Below, piece after piece: positions 1-7,786 of a stretch of DNA of 64,000 nucleotides. Both the position numbers and the translations under genes were made by a program. Under the pieces are notes generated by a model that had not been told where the DNA came from, did no database searches, and saw nothing but the letters and a program-made list of their open reading frames with translations. The stretch's first letter is position 1; each line of letters begins with the position of its first letter. The stretch is from CAVROP01 sp050008495 (lineage in GTDB: Bacteria > Acidobacteriota > Terriglobia > UBA7540): the NCBI GenBank assembly GCA_050008495.1, contig JBEKMN010000013.1, positions 1 through 64,000 on the forward strand, written 5' to 3'.

Positions 1-130
1 CCTCAATGAGCAGCTCTTCGACCGGCGCGCCGGACTCCCGCGCGCGAGCCAGAGTGTAAGCCGCCGCGAGGCCGGCAATACCCCCTCCCAGCACTGCCAC
101 GCGCTTTCGGATTGGCGGATTAGTTGACAC
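1..130 (-). CDS. hemG: Protoporphyrinogen oxidase, N-terminal fragment (runs off the window)
   Basis: Only the first 43 codons are inside the window. They start at a GTG preceded by a GAGGGGG Shine-Dalgarno about ten bases upstream. The peptide contains the FAD-binding Rossmann motif VLGGGIAGLAAAYTL at about residues 13-27, followed by ARARESGAPVEELLIE, typical of the HemG/HemY flavoprotein oxidase. That enzyme oxidises protoporphyrinogen IX to protoporphyrin IX, the step before ferrochelatase. The gene lies directly downstream of hemH on the same strand, which supports the call. The motif alone is shared with other FAD amine oxidases, so the assignment leans on context. Confidence 0.7.
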   Translation of the reverse strand, partial: MSTNPPIRKRVAVLGGGIAGLAAAYTLARARESGAPVEELLIE

Positions 131-250
131 TACTGACGAGCCCCCTCGCCCGTCCCGCGCCGGCTGGAGAAAGCGCCGTTGCGGGCATCCTCTCCCCCAA
201 GGGGGCGAGGGCTACATTTCGCAATCCTTTGCCTTCCGCCGACAATCGAC

Positions 251-314
251 CTGCCGATCTGCCCACCTGCCTACCTGCCCATCTGCCTACCTGCCTACCT
301 GCCCACCTGCCCGC
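251..314. repeat. Eight perfect-length 8-bp tandem units (CTGCCYAC type)
   Basis: The stretch divides into eight contiguous octamers that all begin CTGCC (CTGCCGAT, CTGCCCAC, CTGCCTAC and variants). The hemH stop codon (287-289) and its last seven or so codons lie inside the array, so the protein tail AGGQVGR is repeat-encoded. A related 7-bp version occurs at 49885-49972 and a two-armed version at 57245-57336. There are no spacers, so this is not a CRISPR array. Confidence 0.9.
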
Positions 315-1228
315 TCCGTGACGATGGCTGCCAGCGCTTCGATGAACAGCGAGCTGTCGTTCAGCGACTCGGTACGGTGTACGGTTACTCCCCTGGCTTT
401 TCCATACTCGCGGAATACGACGTCAATGTCATAAAGAATCTCAACGTGGTCGCAAACGAAGCCCACCGGCGCCAGCAGGAGGTGGCGCCGGCCCTGGGCG
501 GCTTTGCGGTCGATGAGGGACTCGACGGTGGGGCCGATCCAGGGCTCGCTGGTCATTCCCTGGCTTTGAAACGCCACCTCGTATTCCTCTAGGCCCAATG
601 CCCTAGCCACCAGAGCGGCAGTTTCCTTCACCTGCTGCTCGTAGGGATCGCCGTCCTCGATCGTCTTCTGGGGAACGCTGTGCGCCGTGAAGATCACAGG
701 AACCGGCCCGGCGGCTTCGGCTTCCACGCGGGCCAGCGCCGTCGCCACTCGCTCGCGAAATGCCTCCACCAGCCCCGGATGATCGTGCCAGTTGTCAATG
801 AAGACCACTCTTACCTGCGGTGCGAGCCGTTCCGTCTCTTCAAGCAGGCACCTTCTATAGAGTCCAATGCTGGTCCGGGAATTCTGAGGCGCCAGGCATA
901 GCGCCACAACGCGTTCGACCCCGTCGGCCGCGATCTGCCCAACCGCATCGGAGATGAATGGCTTCCAGTTGCGCATACCCACATAGATGGGCCGGCCCAG
1001 CCGCTTCGCCAGGCCCTGCGCCTGCGAGGTGGTCAGGCGCAGCAATGGTGACCCGCCGATCAGCCCGTAACGGCGAATGATTTCATTCACTGCGGCCTCG
1101 GGTAGCTTCCGGCCGCCGCGCACGTTGAGCAAAAAGGCGGGGATATCCTCGAGCCGGTCGGGTGCGCCGTGCGCGAGGAGCAGCACACCCCACTTCGCGC
1201 TTCTCTCTTCCGCAATGGCATTTGCCAT
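287..1228 (-). CDS. hemH: Ferrochelatase
   Basis: HemH inserts Fe2+ into protoporphyrin IX, the last step of the protoporphyrin branch of heme synthesis. The 313-residue product is of normal family length. It opens with WGVLLLAHGAPDRLEDIPAFL, has the FTAHSVP segment with the catalytic His near residue 183, and has PVGFVCDHVEILYDID near residue 255 supplying the second active-site acid. I chose ATG 1228; an in-frame TTG lies at 1237, and a TATATT -10-like box at 1244-1249 suggests a very short leader. Downstream on the same strand is hemG. The last residues are encoded by the 8-bp repeat array at 251-314, so the original stop was probably displaced or replaced. Confidence 0.95.
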   Translation of the reverse strand: MANAIAEERSAKWGVLLLAHGAPDRLEDIPAFLLNVRGGRKLPEAAVNEIIRRYGLIGGSPLLRLTTSQAQGLAKRLGRPIYVGMRNWKPFISDAVGQIAADGVERVVALCLAPQNSRTSIGLYRRCLLEETERLAPQVRVVFIDNWHDHPGLVEAFRERVATALARVEAEAAGPVPVIFTAHSVPQKTIEDGDPYEQQVKETAALVARALGLEEYEVAFQSQGMTSEPWIGPTVESLIDRKAAQGRRHLLLAPVGFVCDHVEILYDIDVVFREYGKARGVTVHRTESLNDSSLFIEALAAIVTERAGGQVGR

Positions 1229-1263
1229 GATGCTCAATCGTTCAATATATCACGCCCGCGTCA

Positions 1264-1332
1264 GGGCGGTAGGGGCGTCCCTTGTGGCCGCCCTGCTGTG
1301 CTGAAAGGGCAACCACAAGGGTTGCCCCTATA
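1264..1332. repeat. REP-like pair of palindromes (GGGCAACC/GGTTGCCC type)
   Basis: Two imperfect palindromes sit upstream of hemH. The first runs GGGCGGTAGGGGCG...GGCCGCCC; the second is GGGCAACCACAAGGGTTGCCC. The second family reappears at 54364-54450 as TAGGGGCAACCTTTGTGGTTGCCC. Sequences of this form are typical of dispersed REP elements mobilised by RAYT transposases. No gene is seen in 1229-1440. Confidence 0.7.
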
Positions 1333-1440
1333 GCGCGGCACGTGTACACTCCTAATTCCCATGGTGCTGACGCGTGGACGACCGCATTGTTTGCGGGCTC
1401 CAACCTGCGATTCAGGATGGCGTTGACAGGAGACTAAGCG

Positions 1441-3525
1441 ATGAAGGCACGTTGGATTGTTCTGCAATTATTATGCTGTTTAGTAATCTCTGTCCCCATG
1501 TGGGCTGCATCGGACACACCGGGGTTTCGTCCGCCCGCAGTGCCGCTGGTGACCTGCAATCCGTACTTCAGTGTCTGGTCGACTGCCGACCGGCTGACCT
1601 ATGACGCAACGCGCCATTGGACCGGCGCCAAGCAGGAACTCCACAGCCTGGTGAGGATTGACGGCACGGCATGGCGCATCATGGGCGACGAGCGGCGGGA
1701 TATCCAGCCCATGCCGCAGACCGGCCTCCAGGTGCTGCCGACGCGAACCATTTATGAGTTCGAGGGCGGCGGCGTCCACATCACGCTCAGCTTCCTCACC
1801 CCATTACTGCCTTCGGATCTCGACCTGATGTCCTGGCCTGTCACTTACCTCAGTTGGGAAGCTCGATCGCTGGACGGGAAGGAGCACCAGGTCTCAATTG
1901 AATACGACAACACCGCACAGCTCGTGGTGAATACCGAGGACGAGCCGGTGGGCTGGCAGCGTGAAGACACGGGAGGCTTGAGCGTGTTGCGCATGGGCAC
2001 TGGGGCGCAGCCTGTGCTTAAGAAGTTCGGCGACGACCTTCGCATCGACTGGGGCTATCTCTACGTCGCGGCCCCGAAAGCGCAATCTCCTCAGAGCGTA
2101 GTGGCGAACGTCAACAGCGTTATCGGGACTTTCGCCAGGAAGGGGTCGCTGCCCCAGGCTGACACACGCATGCCCCGGCCGCCGCACGATCACATGCCTG
2201 CGATGGCCGTGGCGTTTGATCTCGGCAATGTGGGCGACGACCCTGTCGAGCGCCATCTGATCCTCGCTTACGACCAGATCTATGCCATTGAGTATTTCCA
2301 CAAGCCCCTGCGCCCCTATTGGCGGCTCAAGCGGACCGAGGCGAGCAGCCTGCTGGAGGAGGCGGATCGGAGTTACTCGTCTCTCGCGACGCGCTGCGAG
2401 AAGTTTGATGCTGACCTGGTGGCCGATCTTACGCGGGTCGGGGGCGAGAAGTACGCTCGCCTTGCGGCCTTGGCTTACCGGCAGGCCATGGCGGCGCAGA
2501 TCTTGGCGGCGGGGCCGGATGGCGAGCCGGTCTTCCTTCCCAAGGAGAATTTCAGCAACGGTTGCATCGGGACCGTAGACGTGATCTACCCAGCTTCGCC
2601 CATTCTGTTGCTGCTCAATCCGAAATTGCTGGAAGCCTCGCTGGCGCCGCTCTTTGAATATGCAGAGTCAGACCGCTGGCATTTTCCCTTCGCCCCGCAC
2701 GATCTTGGGACCTATCCGCTTGCTAACGGGCAGGTCTACGGCGGCGGCGAGAAGTCGGATGTCGATCAGATGCCGGTGGAAGAGTCCGGCAATATGCTGT
2801 TATTGGTCGCCGCCATCGCAAAGGCTGAAGGAGGTGCGAGCTTTGCCGGCAAGTATTGGCCGTTGCTGACGAAGTGGGCGGAATATTTGAGAGACAAGGG
2901 GCTGGACCCCGCCAACCAGCTTTGCACGGATGATTTCGCCGGACACCTTGCGCACAACGCCAATCTTTCCTTGAAAGCCATCGAGGCGCTCGATGCCTAT
3001 GGGGATCTTGCCGGCATGCTCGGCAAGAACCAGGAGCACGATCTCTACTCCAACACCGCACAGGAATTTGCCCGCCAATGGGTGAAGATGGCCGACGACG
3101 GGGACCACTACCGCTTGGCGTTCGACAAGCCCGGGACATGGAGCCAGAAATACAATCTGGTGTGGGATAAGGTTCTTGGCTTTCACCTCTTCCCCGCTGC
3201 GGTCGCCGCGAAAGAGATTGCCTATTATCAAACCAAGAACCACTTCGGCTTGCCGCTCGATAATCGCCAGGATTACACCAAGCTCGACTGGGAATTCTGG
3301 TCCGCAACGCTGGCGGATTCAGCCACGGATTGGGAGAGTCTCATTTCCCCGATTTACGATTGGGCTAACCAATCGCCCAGCCGCGTCCCGCTGACGGATT
3401 GGTATTGGACGACGGACGGCACGCAGGTGGGATTCCAGGCGCGCTCGGTGGTCGGCGGGCTTTTCATCAAAATGCTGGCGGACGGCGAGACTTGGAAACG
3501 CTGGGCGGGCAGACGGAATGAATAG
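1441..3525 (+). CDS. GtaA-like glutaminase-family secreted protein (DUF4964/5127/4965/1793)
   Basis: This 694-residue exported protein has a signal peptide of about 23 residues ending at MWA-ASD. The body matches the glutaminase A family: PLVTCNPYFSVWSTADRLT at the start, LGNVGDDPVERHLILAYDQI near residue 260, NGCIGTVDVIYPASPILLL near 370, then HDLGTYPLANGQVYGGGE and MPVEESGNMLLL, ending in a helical (six-hairpin-like) domain. The founding fungal members are annotated as extracellular glutaminases; bacterial relatives may act on other substrates. The start has AGGAG nine bases upstream. The last codons and the stop lie in the GTGAAT repeat that begins the hicBA cassette, so the native 3' end may have been altered. 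Confidence 0.88.
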   Translation: MKARWIVLQLLCCLVISVPMWAASDTPGFRPPAVPLVTCNPYFSVWSTADRLTYDATRHWTGAKQELHSLVRIDGTAWRIMGDERRDIQPMPQTGLQVLPTRTIYEFEGGGVHITLSFLTPLLPSDLDLMSWPVTYLSWEARSLDGKEHQVSIEYDNTAQLVVNTEDEPVGWQREDTGGLSVLRMGTGAQPVLKKFGDDLRIDWGYLYVAAPKAQSPQSVVANVNSVIGTFARKGSLPQADTRMPRPPHDHMPAMAVAFDLGNVGDDPVERHLILAYDQIYAIEYFHKPLRPYWRLKRTEASSLLEEADRSYSSLATRCEKFDADLVADLTRVGGEKYARLAALAYRQAMAAQILAAGPDGEPVFLPKENFSNGCIGTVDVIYPASPILLLLNPKLLEASLAPLFEYAESDRWHFPFAPHDLGTYPLANGQVYGGGEKSDVDQMPVEESGNMLLLVAAIAKAEGGASFAGKYWPLLTKWAEYLRDKGLDPANQLCTDDFAGHLAHNANLSLKAIEALDAYGDLAGMLGKNQEHDLYSNTAQEFARQWVKMADDGDHYRLAFDKPGTWSQKYNLVWDKVLGFHLFPAAVAAKEIAYYQTKNHFGLPLDNRQDYTKLDWEFWSATLADSATDWESLISPIYDWANQSPSRVPLTDWYWTTDGTQVGFQARSVVGGLFIKMLADGETWKRWAGRRNE

Positions 3526-3543
3526 TGAATGGTGAATTGTGAA

Positions 3544-3572
3544 TTGAATAGGGGTGAGCTATCGGCGATAAT
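3544..3572 (+). promoter_or_regulatory. Predicted sigma70-type promoter of hicBA, leaderless
   Basis: TTGAAT (3544-3549) and GATAAT (3567-3572) are separated by 17 bp. The expected +1 falls on the A of the hicB ATG at 3579, and no Shine-Dalgarno is visible, so the mRNA is predicted to be leaderless. The -35 hexamer is part of the left repeat border of the cassette. Confidence 0.55.
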
Positions 3573-3578
3573 CTGGTT

Positions 3579-3836
3579 ATGCGAAGAAGCAAAAATGAAT
3601 ACTCCTACCAGATCAATTTGATTCCGGATAAAGAAGGAGGGTACACCGTGGTCGTCCCTCTGCTACCGGGCTGCGTCTCCTATGGGGCGACTATTGAAGA
3701 GGCCACCGCGAACGTTCGCGAGGCCATCGAGCTTCATCTTGAGAATCTAGCTGCCCACGACCAACCGATTCCGCCAGGAAACGACTCCGTGCAAGTCTTC
3801 ACGACCACTGTACATGTGAGTCCGACCCATGTCTAA
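3579..3836 (+). CDS. hicB: HicB-family antitoxin
   Basis: The 85-residue protein has the HicB/UPF0150 fold signature: YQINLIPDKEGGYTVVVPLLPGC, then YGATIEEATANVREAIELHLE. HicB proteins bind and neutralise the HicA mRNA interferase and usually autoregulate the operon. The gene comes first and overlaps hicA by 8 bp, so translation is coupled. There is no separate C-terminal DNA-binding domain, so autoregulation would need the partial RNase H-like fold itself or the HicA complex. The start has no Shine-Dalgarno (see the leaderless promoter). Confidence 0.88.
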   Translation: MRRSKNEYSYQINLIPDKEGGYTVVVPLLPGCVSYGATIEEATANVREAIELHLENLAAHDQPIPPGNDSVQVFTTTVHVSPTHV

Positions 3837-4059
3837 GGAGCTTCCCGCGCTGCGACCCCGAGAGGTTGTGCGGATTCTTGAGCGAGCCGGGTTCGTTCAA
3901 TGGCGGCAAAGGGGCAGCCACCTTACGCTTTATCGGACCTCCGACCGCCGCGCTTTGACCGTCCCTATCGATTTCTCCAAAACTGTACCGAAAGGCACGT
4001 TGCGGGCGATTATCGGCCAGGCGGGGATGACCACGGAAGAATTCCTCAGCCACCGCTAG
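3829..4059 (+). CDS. hicA: HicA-family toxin (mRNA interferase)
   Basis: The 76-residue product is a dsRBD-like HicA protein: LRPREVVRILERAGFVQWRQRGSHLTLYR contains the G-S-H segment with the catalytic histidine, and the C-terminus VPKGTLRAIIGQAGMTTEEFL is typical. HicA cleaves mRNA when not bound by HicB. The ATG overlaps the 3' end of hicB. The pair forms a type II toxin-antitoxin module isolated between two metabolic genes and bracketed by inverted repeats. Family assignment is firm; activity is inferred. Confidence 0.9.
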   Translation: MSKELPALRPREVVRILERAGFVQWRQRGSHLTLYRTSDRRALTVPIDFSKTVPKGTLRAIIGQAGMTTEEFLSHR

Positions 4060-4073
4060 CGAGCTGCAATTCA

Positions 4074-5357
4074 CTATTCACTATTCATGACTGCGACCGG
4101 TTCGATCCTGGGTATCATCCAATGCACAACTCCGAAGGCGAGCGGGTGCATGATGCCGCCGATGATGAAGAGAGGCGTGTAAGTGTGGAACCACTGAAGT
4201 GTGTAACCGGCGACGAGCGCCAGGATCATGCCGCCTACGGCGCCGCCCGTGCCGCCGAGGCCTGTGACCGAGCCGACGTCCCGCTTGGGGAACATATCCG
4301 AGGCCAAAGTGTAGACGTTCGCCGACCAACCCTGATGGGCGGCAAGCGAAAGGGAAATGAGGGCCAGCGCCCACGTAATGTTGTGGGCAAAAACGGCCAC
4401 GATCCCGGACGGCATGCAAAACGCGCAGATCGCCATCGCCGCCTTGCGCGCTCGGCTTGCGGGCCAGCCGCGTTTAAGGAAGAATCCCGAAAGCCACCCG
4501 CCCGCCACGCTTCCCACACCTGAAACGAGAAAAGGAATCCAGGCGAAGAGGCCGATCTCCTCAAGTGTGAAGCCGCGGGCCTGCTTGAGGTAGGAAGGCA
4601 GCCAGAAGATGTAAAACCACCATATCGGGTCGGACATGAATTTCGCCAGGATGAAACCCCAAGCCTGCCGGTAGGCGAGGATTCTCCGCCACGGGATCCG
4701 AGCGGTTGTAGCGGCTTCCGGTTCGCCCTCCCCTCCCTCGATGAGTTCCAATTCGCCGGGAGTAATCCGTGGATGCTGGCCGGGAAGGCGGTAAAAAGCT
4801 AACCAGCAGAACAGCCAAAGAAATCCTAAAGCTCCCGTGAAAATGAAAGCCGCCCGCCACCCCCAGCGAAGTGTAAGCCAGACGACCAGGGGAGGGGCGA
4901 TGACGGCGCCGACCGTAGGCCCGGCATTGAAGACGCCGGTGGCCAGCGCGCGCTCTCTTTTGGGAAACCATTCGGCGACGGCTTTAATGGCGGCGGGGAA
5001 GTTCCCTGCTTCACCCGCGCCCAGAAGGAAACGCGCCGCGCCAAACGAGATTGCGCCGCGTGCCAGCGCATGAGCCATGGCGGCAATAGACCACCAGGTG
5101 ATTGAGATCGCGTATCCCAACCTCGTTCCCAGCCAATCCATGACCACGCCCGCCACCGTGAACATCAGGGCATAGGCGAGTTGGAAGGCGAATACAATCC
5201 AGCCGTAATCGCTCTCCGACCAGTTCAGAACGCTTTGCAGGTGAGGCTTCAGGACGGAGATCGTCTGCCGGTCAACGTAGTTGATCGTAGAGGCAAGGAA
5301 TAACAGCGCACAGATGGTCCAGCGAAGGTGGGGAATTGTGAACGGACGTTTCGGCAT
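4074..5357 (-). CDS. MFS transporter, anion:cation symporter family (hexuronate/ExuT-like)
   Basis: A 427-residue twelve-helix major facilitator. The N-terminal helix carries STINYVDRQTISVLKPHL, and the conserved RFLLGAGEAGNFPAAIKAVAEWFP segment is diagnostic of the ACS subfamily that imports hexuronates, glucarate and similar organic anions. The substrate cannot be fixed from sequence; the next gene upstream on the same strand is iolB, which suggests uronate- or inositol-type acids. I chose ATG 5357 (GGAAG just upstream) because the only longer option is a TTG inside the TAGCCACT repeat. The C-terminal NSE and stop are formed by the right border of the hicBA cassette. Confidence 0.9.
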   Translation of the reverse strand: MPKRPFTIPHLRWTICALLFLASTINYVDRQTISVLKPHLQSVLNWSESDYGWIVFAFQLAYALMFTVAGVVMDWLGTRLGYAISITWWSIAAMAHALARGAISFGAARFLLGAGEAGNFPAAIKAVAEWFPKRERALATGVFNAGPTVGAVIAPPLVVWLTLRWGWRAAFIFTGALGFLWLFCWLAFYRLPGQHPRITPGELELIEGGEGEPEAATTARIPWRRILAYRQAWGFILAKFMSDPIWWFYIFWLPSYLKQARGFTLEEIGLFAWIPFLVSGVGSVAGGWLSGFFLKRGWPASRARKAAMAICAFCMPSGIVAVFAHNITWALALISLSLAAHQGWSANVYTLASDMFPKRDVGSVTGLGGTGGAVGGMILALVAGYTLQWFHTYTPLFIIGGIMHPLAFGVVHWMIPRIEPVAVMNSE

Positions 5358-5365
5358 ATCTTCCA

Positions 5366-5565
5366 AAGCAGTGGCTAGTGCCAAGTGGCTAGTATTAAAG
5401 GGTAAAGGACAAAGGGTAAAACGGGAAACAGCAAGCCCGTAACGGACAAGGGCTATGCTCTATCCTTATAGCCTTTACACCTTATCCTTTCTGCTGCCTC
5501 CCTTGCTCTGCACGAGCTACTTGGCACCAGACACTAGCCACTAACCACTAACCACTAGCCACTGC
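5366..5565. repeat. Nested inverted short-period repeats (AGTGGCTAGTG outside, AAAGGGTAAAGG inside)
   Basis: The outer left arm carries AGTGGCTAGTGCCAAGTGGC and the outer right arm ACTAGCCACTAACCACTAAC, continuing with further CACTAGC units. Inside them the inner left arm reads GGTAAAGGACAAAGGGTAAA and the inner right arm CTATCCTTATAGCCTTTACA. Two different 7-8 bp families are thus nested as one palindrome between iolB and the transporter. The arms reach the 3' end of iolB. Confidence 0.8.
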
Positions 5566-6373
5566 TTTTCACCCACGCGTGCCGCGGGTCATCCGCCCAG
5601 GCACCATAGCGGCGCTCTTCTCCGGCCAGTACCCAGGTGTAGTGAAGTTCGTAGCCCGGCGCCGCCACAACGGGATGATAGCCCTTGGGCAGGAGGACTG
5701 TATCCCCGTCCTCGATGACGAAGACCGTGGAGAAGCCCTCAAGGTCATCGGCAGCGGTATAGGTCCACATCAAGCCAAAACCCTGGGCGGGTCGAGTGCG
5801 GAAGAAGTAAATCTCTTCGAGGACCGCCTCGTTAGGCGGGTTCGAGCGGTCGTGCTTGTGAGGGGGGTAGCTGGACCAGTTGCCAGACGGATTGACCGTC
5901 TCGCCCGCCAACAAGCGCTCCGCAGCTACGTTTTCGGCTAAGGCCGAGTAGACGGTCCGTTGCCAGTTGTCGCGACCCGCGTTTTTGGCGGTTACCTCAG
6001 GACCCGCAAGGAGCGTCGGAGGCGCGGGGGCGGTCGACGGAGCGGAGAAGATCCCCGCGTCGAACTCTTCCGAGGCAGCCGTGATCTCGTAGGAAGAGCG
6101 CGGCGGCAAGTAGAGCATGACGGGCGGTCCGGAAAAAACATCAGCGCGTGCGCCAACATCTGCGAAGACCTGACTTTGCCCGTTGGCCGTCTCGACAGCG
6201 ATGCTCGCTGTGCCGGAGAAGATATCCAGCACCGATTCGCGCTCCCCAGCTTTTGCCCAGTACCGCTGACCTTTTTTCAACCTCAACCGGGCAAAGTCGA
6301 GAAAACGCAGAACTCCCGGCGGGACGATTTGCTGAAATCCTTCTTTCGCTTGCGCTTTGATCAGTCGCTCCAT
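5555..6373 (-). CDS. iolB: 5-deoxy-glucuronate isomerase (IolB)
   Basis: IolB converts 5-deoxy-glucuronate to 2-deoxy-5-keto-gluconate in myo-inositol catabolism. The 272-residue bicupin shows LKKGQRYWAKAGERESVLDI in the first cupin and the metal-binding stretch NWSSYPPHKHD near residue 165, followed by LEEIYFF. I chose ATG 6373 with GGGG about seven bases upstream rather than TTG 6385. No other iol gene is visible, so either the pathway genes are elsewhere or this isomerase serves another deoxy-uronate pathway with the ExuT-like transporter next to it. KduI-like activity is a less likely alternative. Confidence 0.88.
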   Translation of the reverse strand: MERLIKAQAKEGFQQIVPPGVLRFLDFARLRLKKGQRYWAKAGERESVLDIFSGTASIAVETANGQSQVFADVGARADVFSGPPVMLYLPPRSSYEITAASEEFDAGIFSAPSTAPAPPTLLAGPEVTAKNAGRDNWQRTVYSALAENVAAERLLAGETVNPSGNWSSYPPHKHDRSNPPNEAVLEEIYFFRTRPAQGFGLMWTYTAADDLEGFSTVFVIEDGDTVLLPKGYHPVVAAPGYELHYTWVLAGEERRYGAWADDPRHAWVKSSG

Positions 6374-6447
6374 GAACCACCCCAAGTAATTGTTGAGTTA
6401 TAAACGCGATGTCATCCTGAGCCTGATGCACTCTCTCGAAAATCACG

Positions 6448-6520
6448 TCATTCCCGCGAAAGCGGGAATCCATTGTGTTCCGAACCAACAATAGACCCCC
6501 GCTTGCGCGGGGGTGACGTC
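6448..6520. repeat. REP-like palindromes (ATTCCCGCGAAAGCGGGAAT and CCCCCGCTTGCGCGGGGG)
   Basis: Two hairpins in tandem: CATTCCCGCGAAAGCGGGAA at about 6448, and ACCCCCGCTTGCGCGGGGGT near 6496. Together with flanking GTCATCC and GGTGACG they form an inverted unit. Similar GTCATTCC...-type dispersed repeats are widespread in proteobacteria and acidobacteria. No gene is seen in 6374-6617. Confidence 0.7.
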
Positions 6521-6617
6521 GCAGGTCGTTTTCATTCCTTTGGGCGGGCCTTAGGCCCATGGGCGCTCAGAATGAAACCCTGGGTGCGCGGCCTCTGACT
6601 TCACCATCCGGCAAGAA

Positions 6618-7652
6618 TCACTTTCCCTCGGCGTACTGCGAATAGGCTTCGGCAACCTCGGCTTCGGCGGCATCACCGTCATGAATCAGCACCCGATATC
6701 GCAAGGCCAGGGAGTCGCCTACAGCAATGGTCACGCTCCCGTCGCGCTTGGGATCGCCATAGAAGTCATGCTCGCCGAAAGGATTGACGGCGAAAAGGCC
6801 GTAACCACGGGCATGCCAATAAGTGGGATGTTTGATGTTGCGGGGATAATCGAAGATGGCAATTCCAACCCTTTCCCCTCCTACCACCCCGGAGTAATCA
6901 ACCCAATCGGCTCGCTTGCCCCAAATGTTCTTCTCACCCACAGCGCCATTGGAGTTCAGCATCTTCACGGCGGGTTCTTGGAGGTTTCTAACCACCCGAA
7001 TGGCGAAGGTTCCCTCCTTTGTGTCGCCCATCTTGAGGGGCGTTCCATGGTCCGCCGTGATGGTAAAGACGCAGTCGATGGTGCGGGTTTTTGCATCGCC
7101 TCGAAAAGTGTATTCCTGCGTCTCGCTGCCCATCACCACTCCATTCGGGCCGAGCAGACTGAAGACCGCCCGAAGCGTGCCGGAATCAGGCCCTCCCTTC
7201 GCTTCTTCGAGCTTGGTGAAGACGGTACGGCCTTTGGGCAGTTCCTCTGAAGTGGCGTAGGTCTTTCCCGCCACATGCACGGGCGCCTTCTCCATAAACT
7301 GAGCTTCGCCCCAGAAATCAACTCCGTTGATATCTCCGTGAGCGAAAAACAACGCGCGGTGATGTGGATGGTCTTTGCTCTCGCCAGGGATGTCCTTCAC
7401 CATGGGATACCCACGCGTGACGATGATGCCCTCCGGCGAACGCAAAGGATAGAGGTAGGGTTTGGGAGTATCAGGGCTGAAATAGTAACTCGCGAAAGGT
7501 CTTCCGCCGATGCTCACGTCAACTTGTCCGCCGTGCCGGACAAAGGCCACAGGCATGTCCGCGGCCACGAGCGACGAAGCTTGTAATAGTATGATTAAGG
7601 AAATCAGGCGCAAGAAGTTTCTCCGTCGGAAGAATCTAACAAGCCAAAACAA
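6618..7652 (-). CDS. PmoA-family (DUF6807) secreted protein
   Basis: A 344-residue exported protein with a hydrophobic segment at about residues 14-30 (LRLISLIILLQASSLVA-A) and a body matching the PmoA/DUF6807 family: PFASYYFSPDTPKPYLYPLR, then KDHPHHRALFFAHGDINGVDFW, and near the end HARGYGLFAVNPFGEHDFYG. The family is common in sugar-utilisation loci of Planctomycetes, Bacteroidetes and Acidobacteria; its reaction is not established and it is unrelated to methane monooxygenase PmoA. No ATG precedes the signal peptide in frame; TTG 7652 is used, and the exact start is uncertain. It is co-oriented with iolB and the ExuT-like gene. Confidence 0.82.
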   Translation of the reverse strand: MFWLVRFFRRRNFLRLISLIILLQASSLVAADMPVAFVRHGGQVDVSIGGRPFASYYFSPDTPKPYLYPLRSPEGIIVTRGYPMVKDIPGESKDHPHHRALFFAHGDINGVDFWGEAQFMEKAPVHVAGKTYATSEELPKGRTVFTKLEEAKGGPDSGTLRAVFSLLGPNGVVMGSETQEYTFRGDAKTRTIDCVFTITADHGTPLKMGDTKEGTFAIRVVRNLQEPAVKMLNSNGAVGEKNIWGKRADWVDYSGVVGGERVGIAIFDYPRNIKHPTYWHARGYGLFAVNPFGEHDFYGDPKRDGSVTIAVGDSLALRYRVLIHDGDAAEAEVAEAYSQYAEGK

Positions 7653-7786
7653 AAGAGAGATGCACTGTCATTCCGAGCGCAACGACGAATCTCGCTCTGA
7701 TCAAATGCCTGAGGAGCAAATCGGAGTCTGAATCAACGGTGCCGCCCGGGTCGCAGGGCAAAGATCGAGCAATCCGCTCCTGACTC

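Larger units (their letters stand above)
3519..4089. mobile_element. hicBA cassette bounded by inverted GTGAAT-type repeats
   Basis: The left border (3519-3549) carries GAATAGTGAATGGTGAATTG and continues with another GTGAATTG unit. The right border (4068-4089) carries CAATTCACTATTCACTATTC, its reverse complement. Between them lie only hicB and hicA. Both flanking convergent genes end inside the borders (...NE stop and ...NSE stop). The unit therefore looks like a discrete insertion between two 3' ends. No transposase is present, and no target duplication could be demonstrated by eye. Confidence 0.6.

Noticed and set aside
251..314. CRISPR array
   Set aside because: The units are 8 bp and contiguous, with no spacers and no cas genes in the window.
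6618..7652. Methane monooxygenase subunit implied by the name PmoA
   Set aside because: The protein is a soluble secreted DUF6807-type protein; there are no membrane helices of particulate monooxygenase and no pmoB or pmoC.
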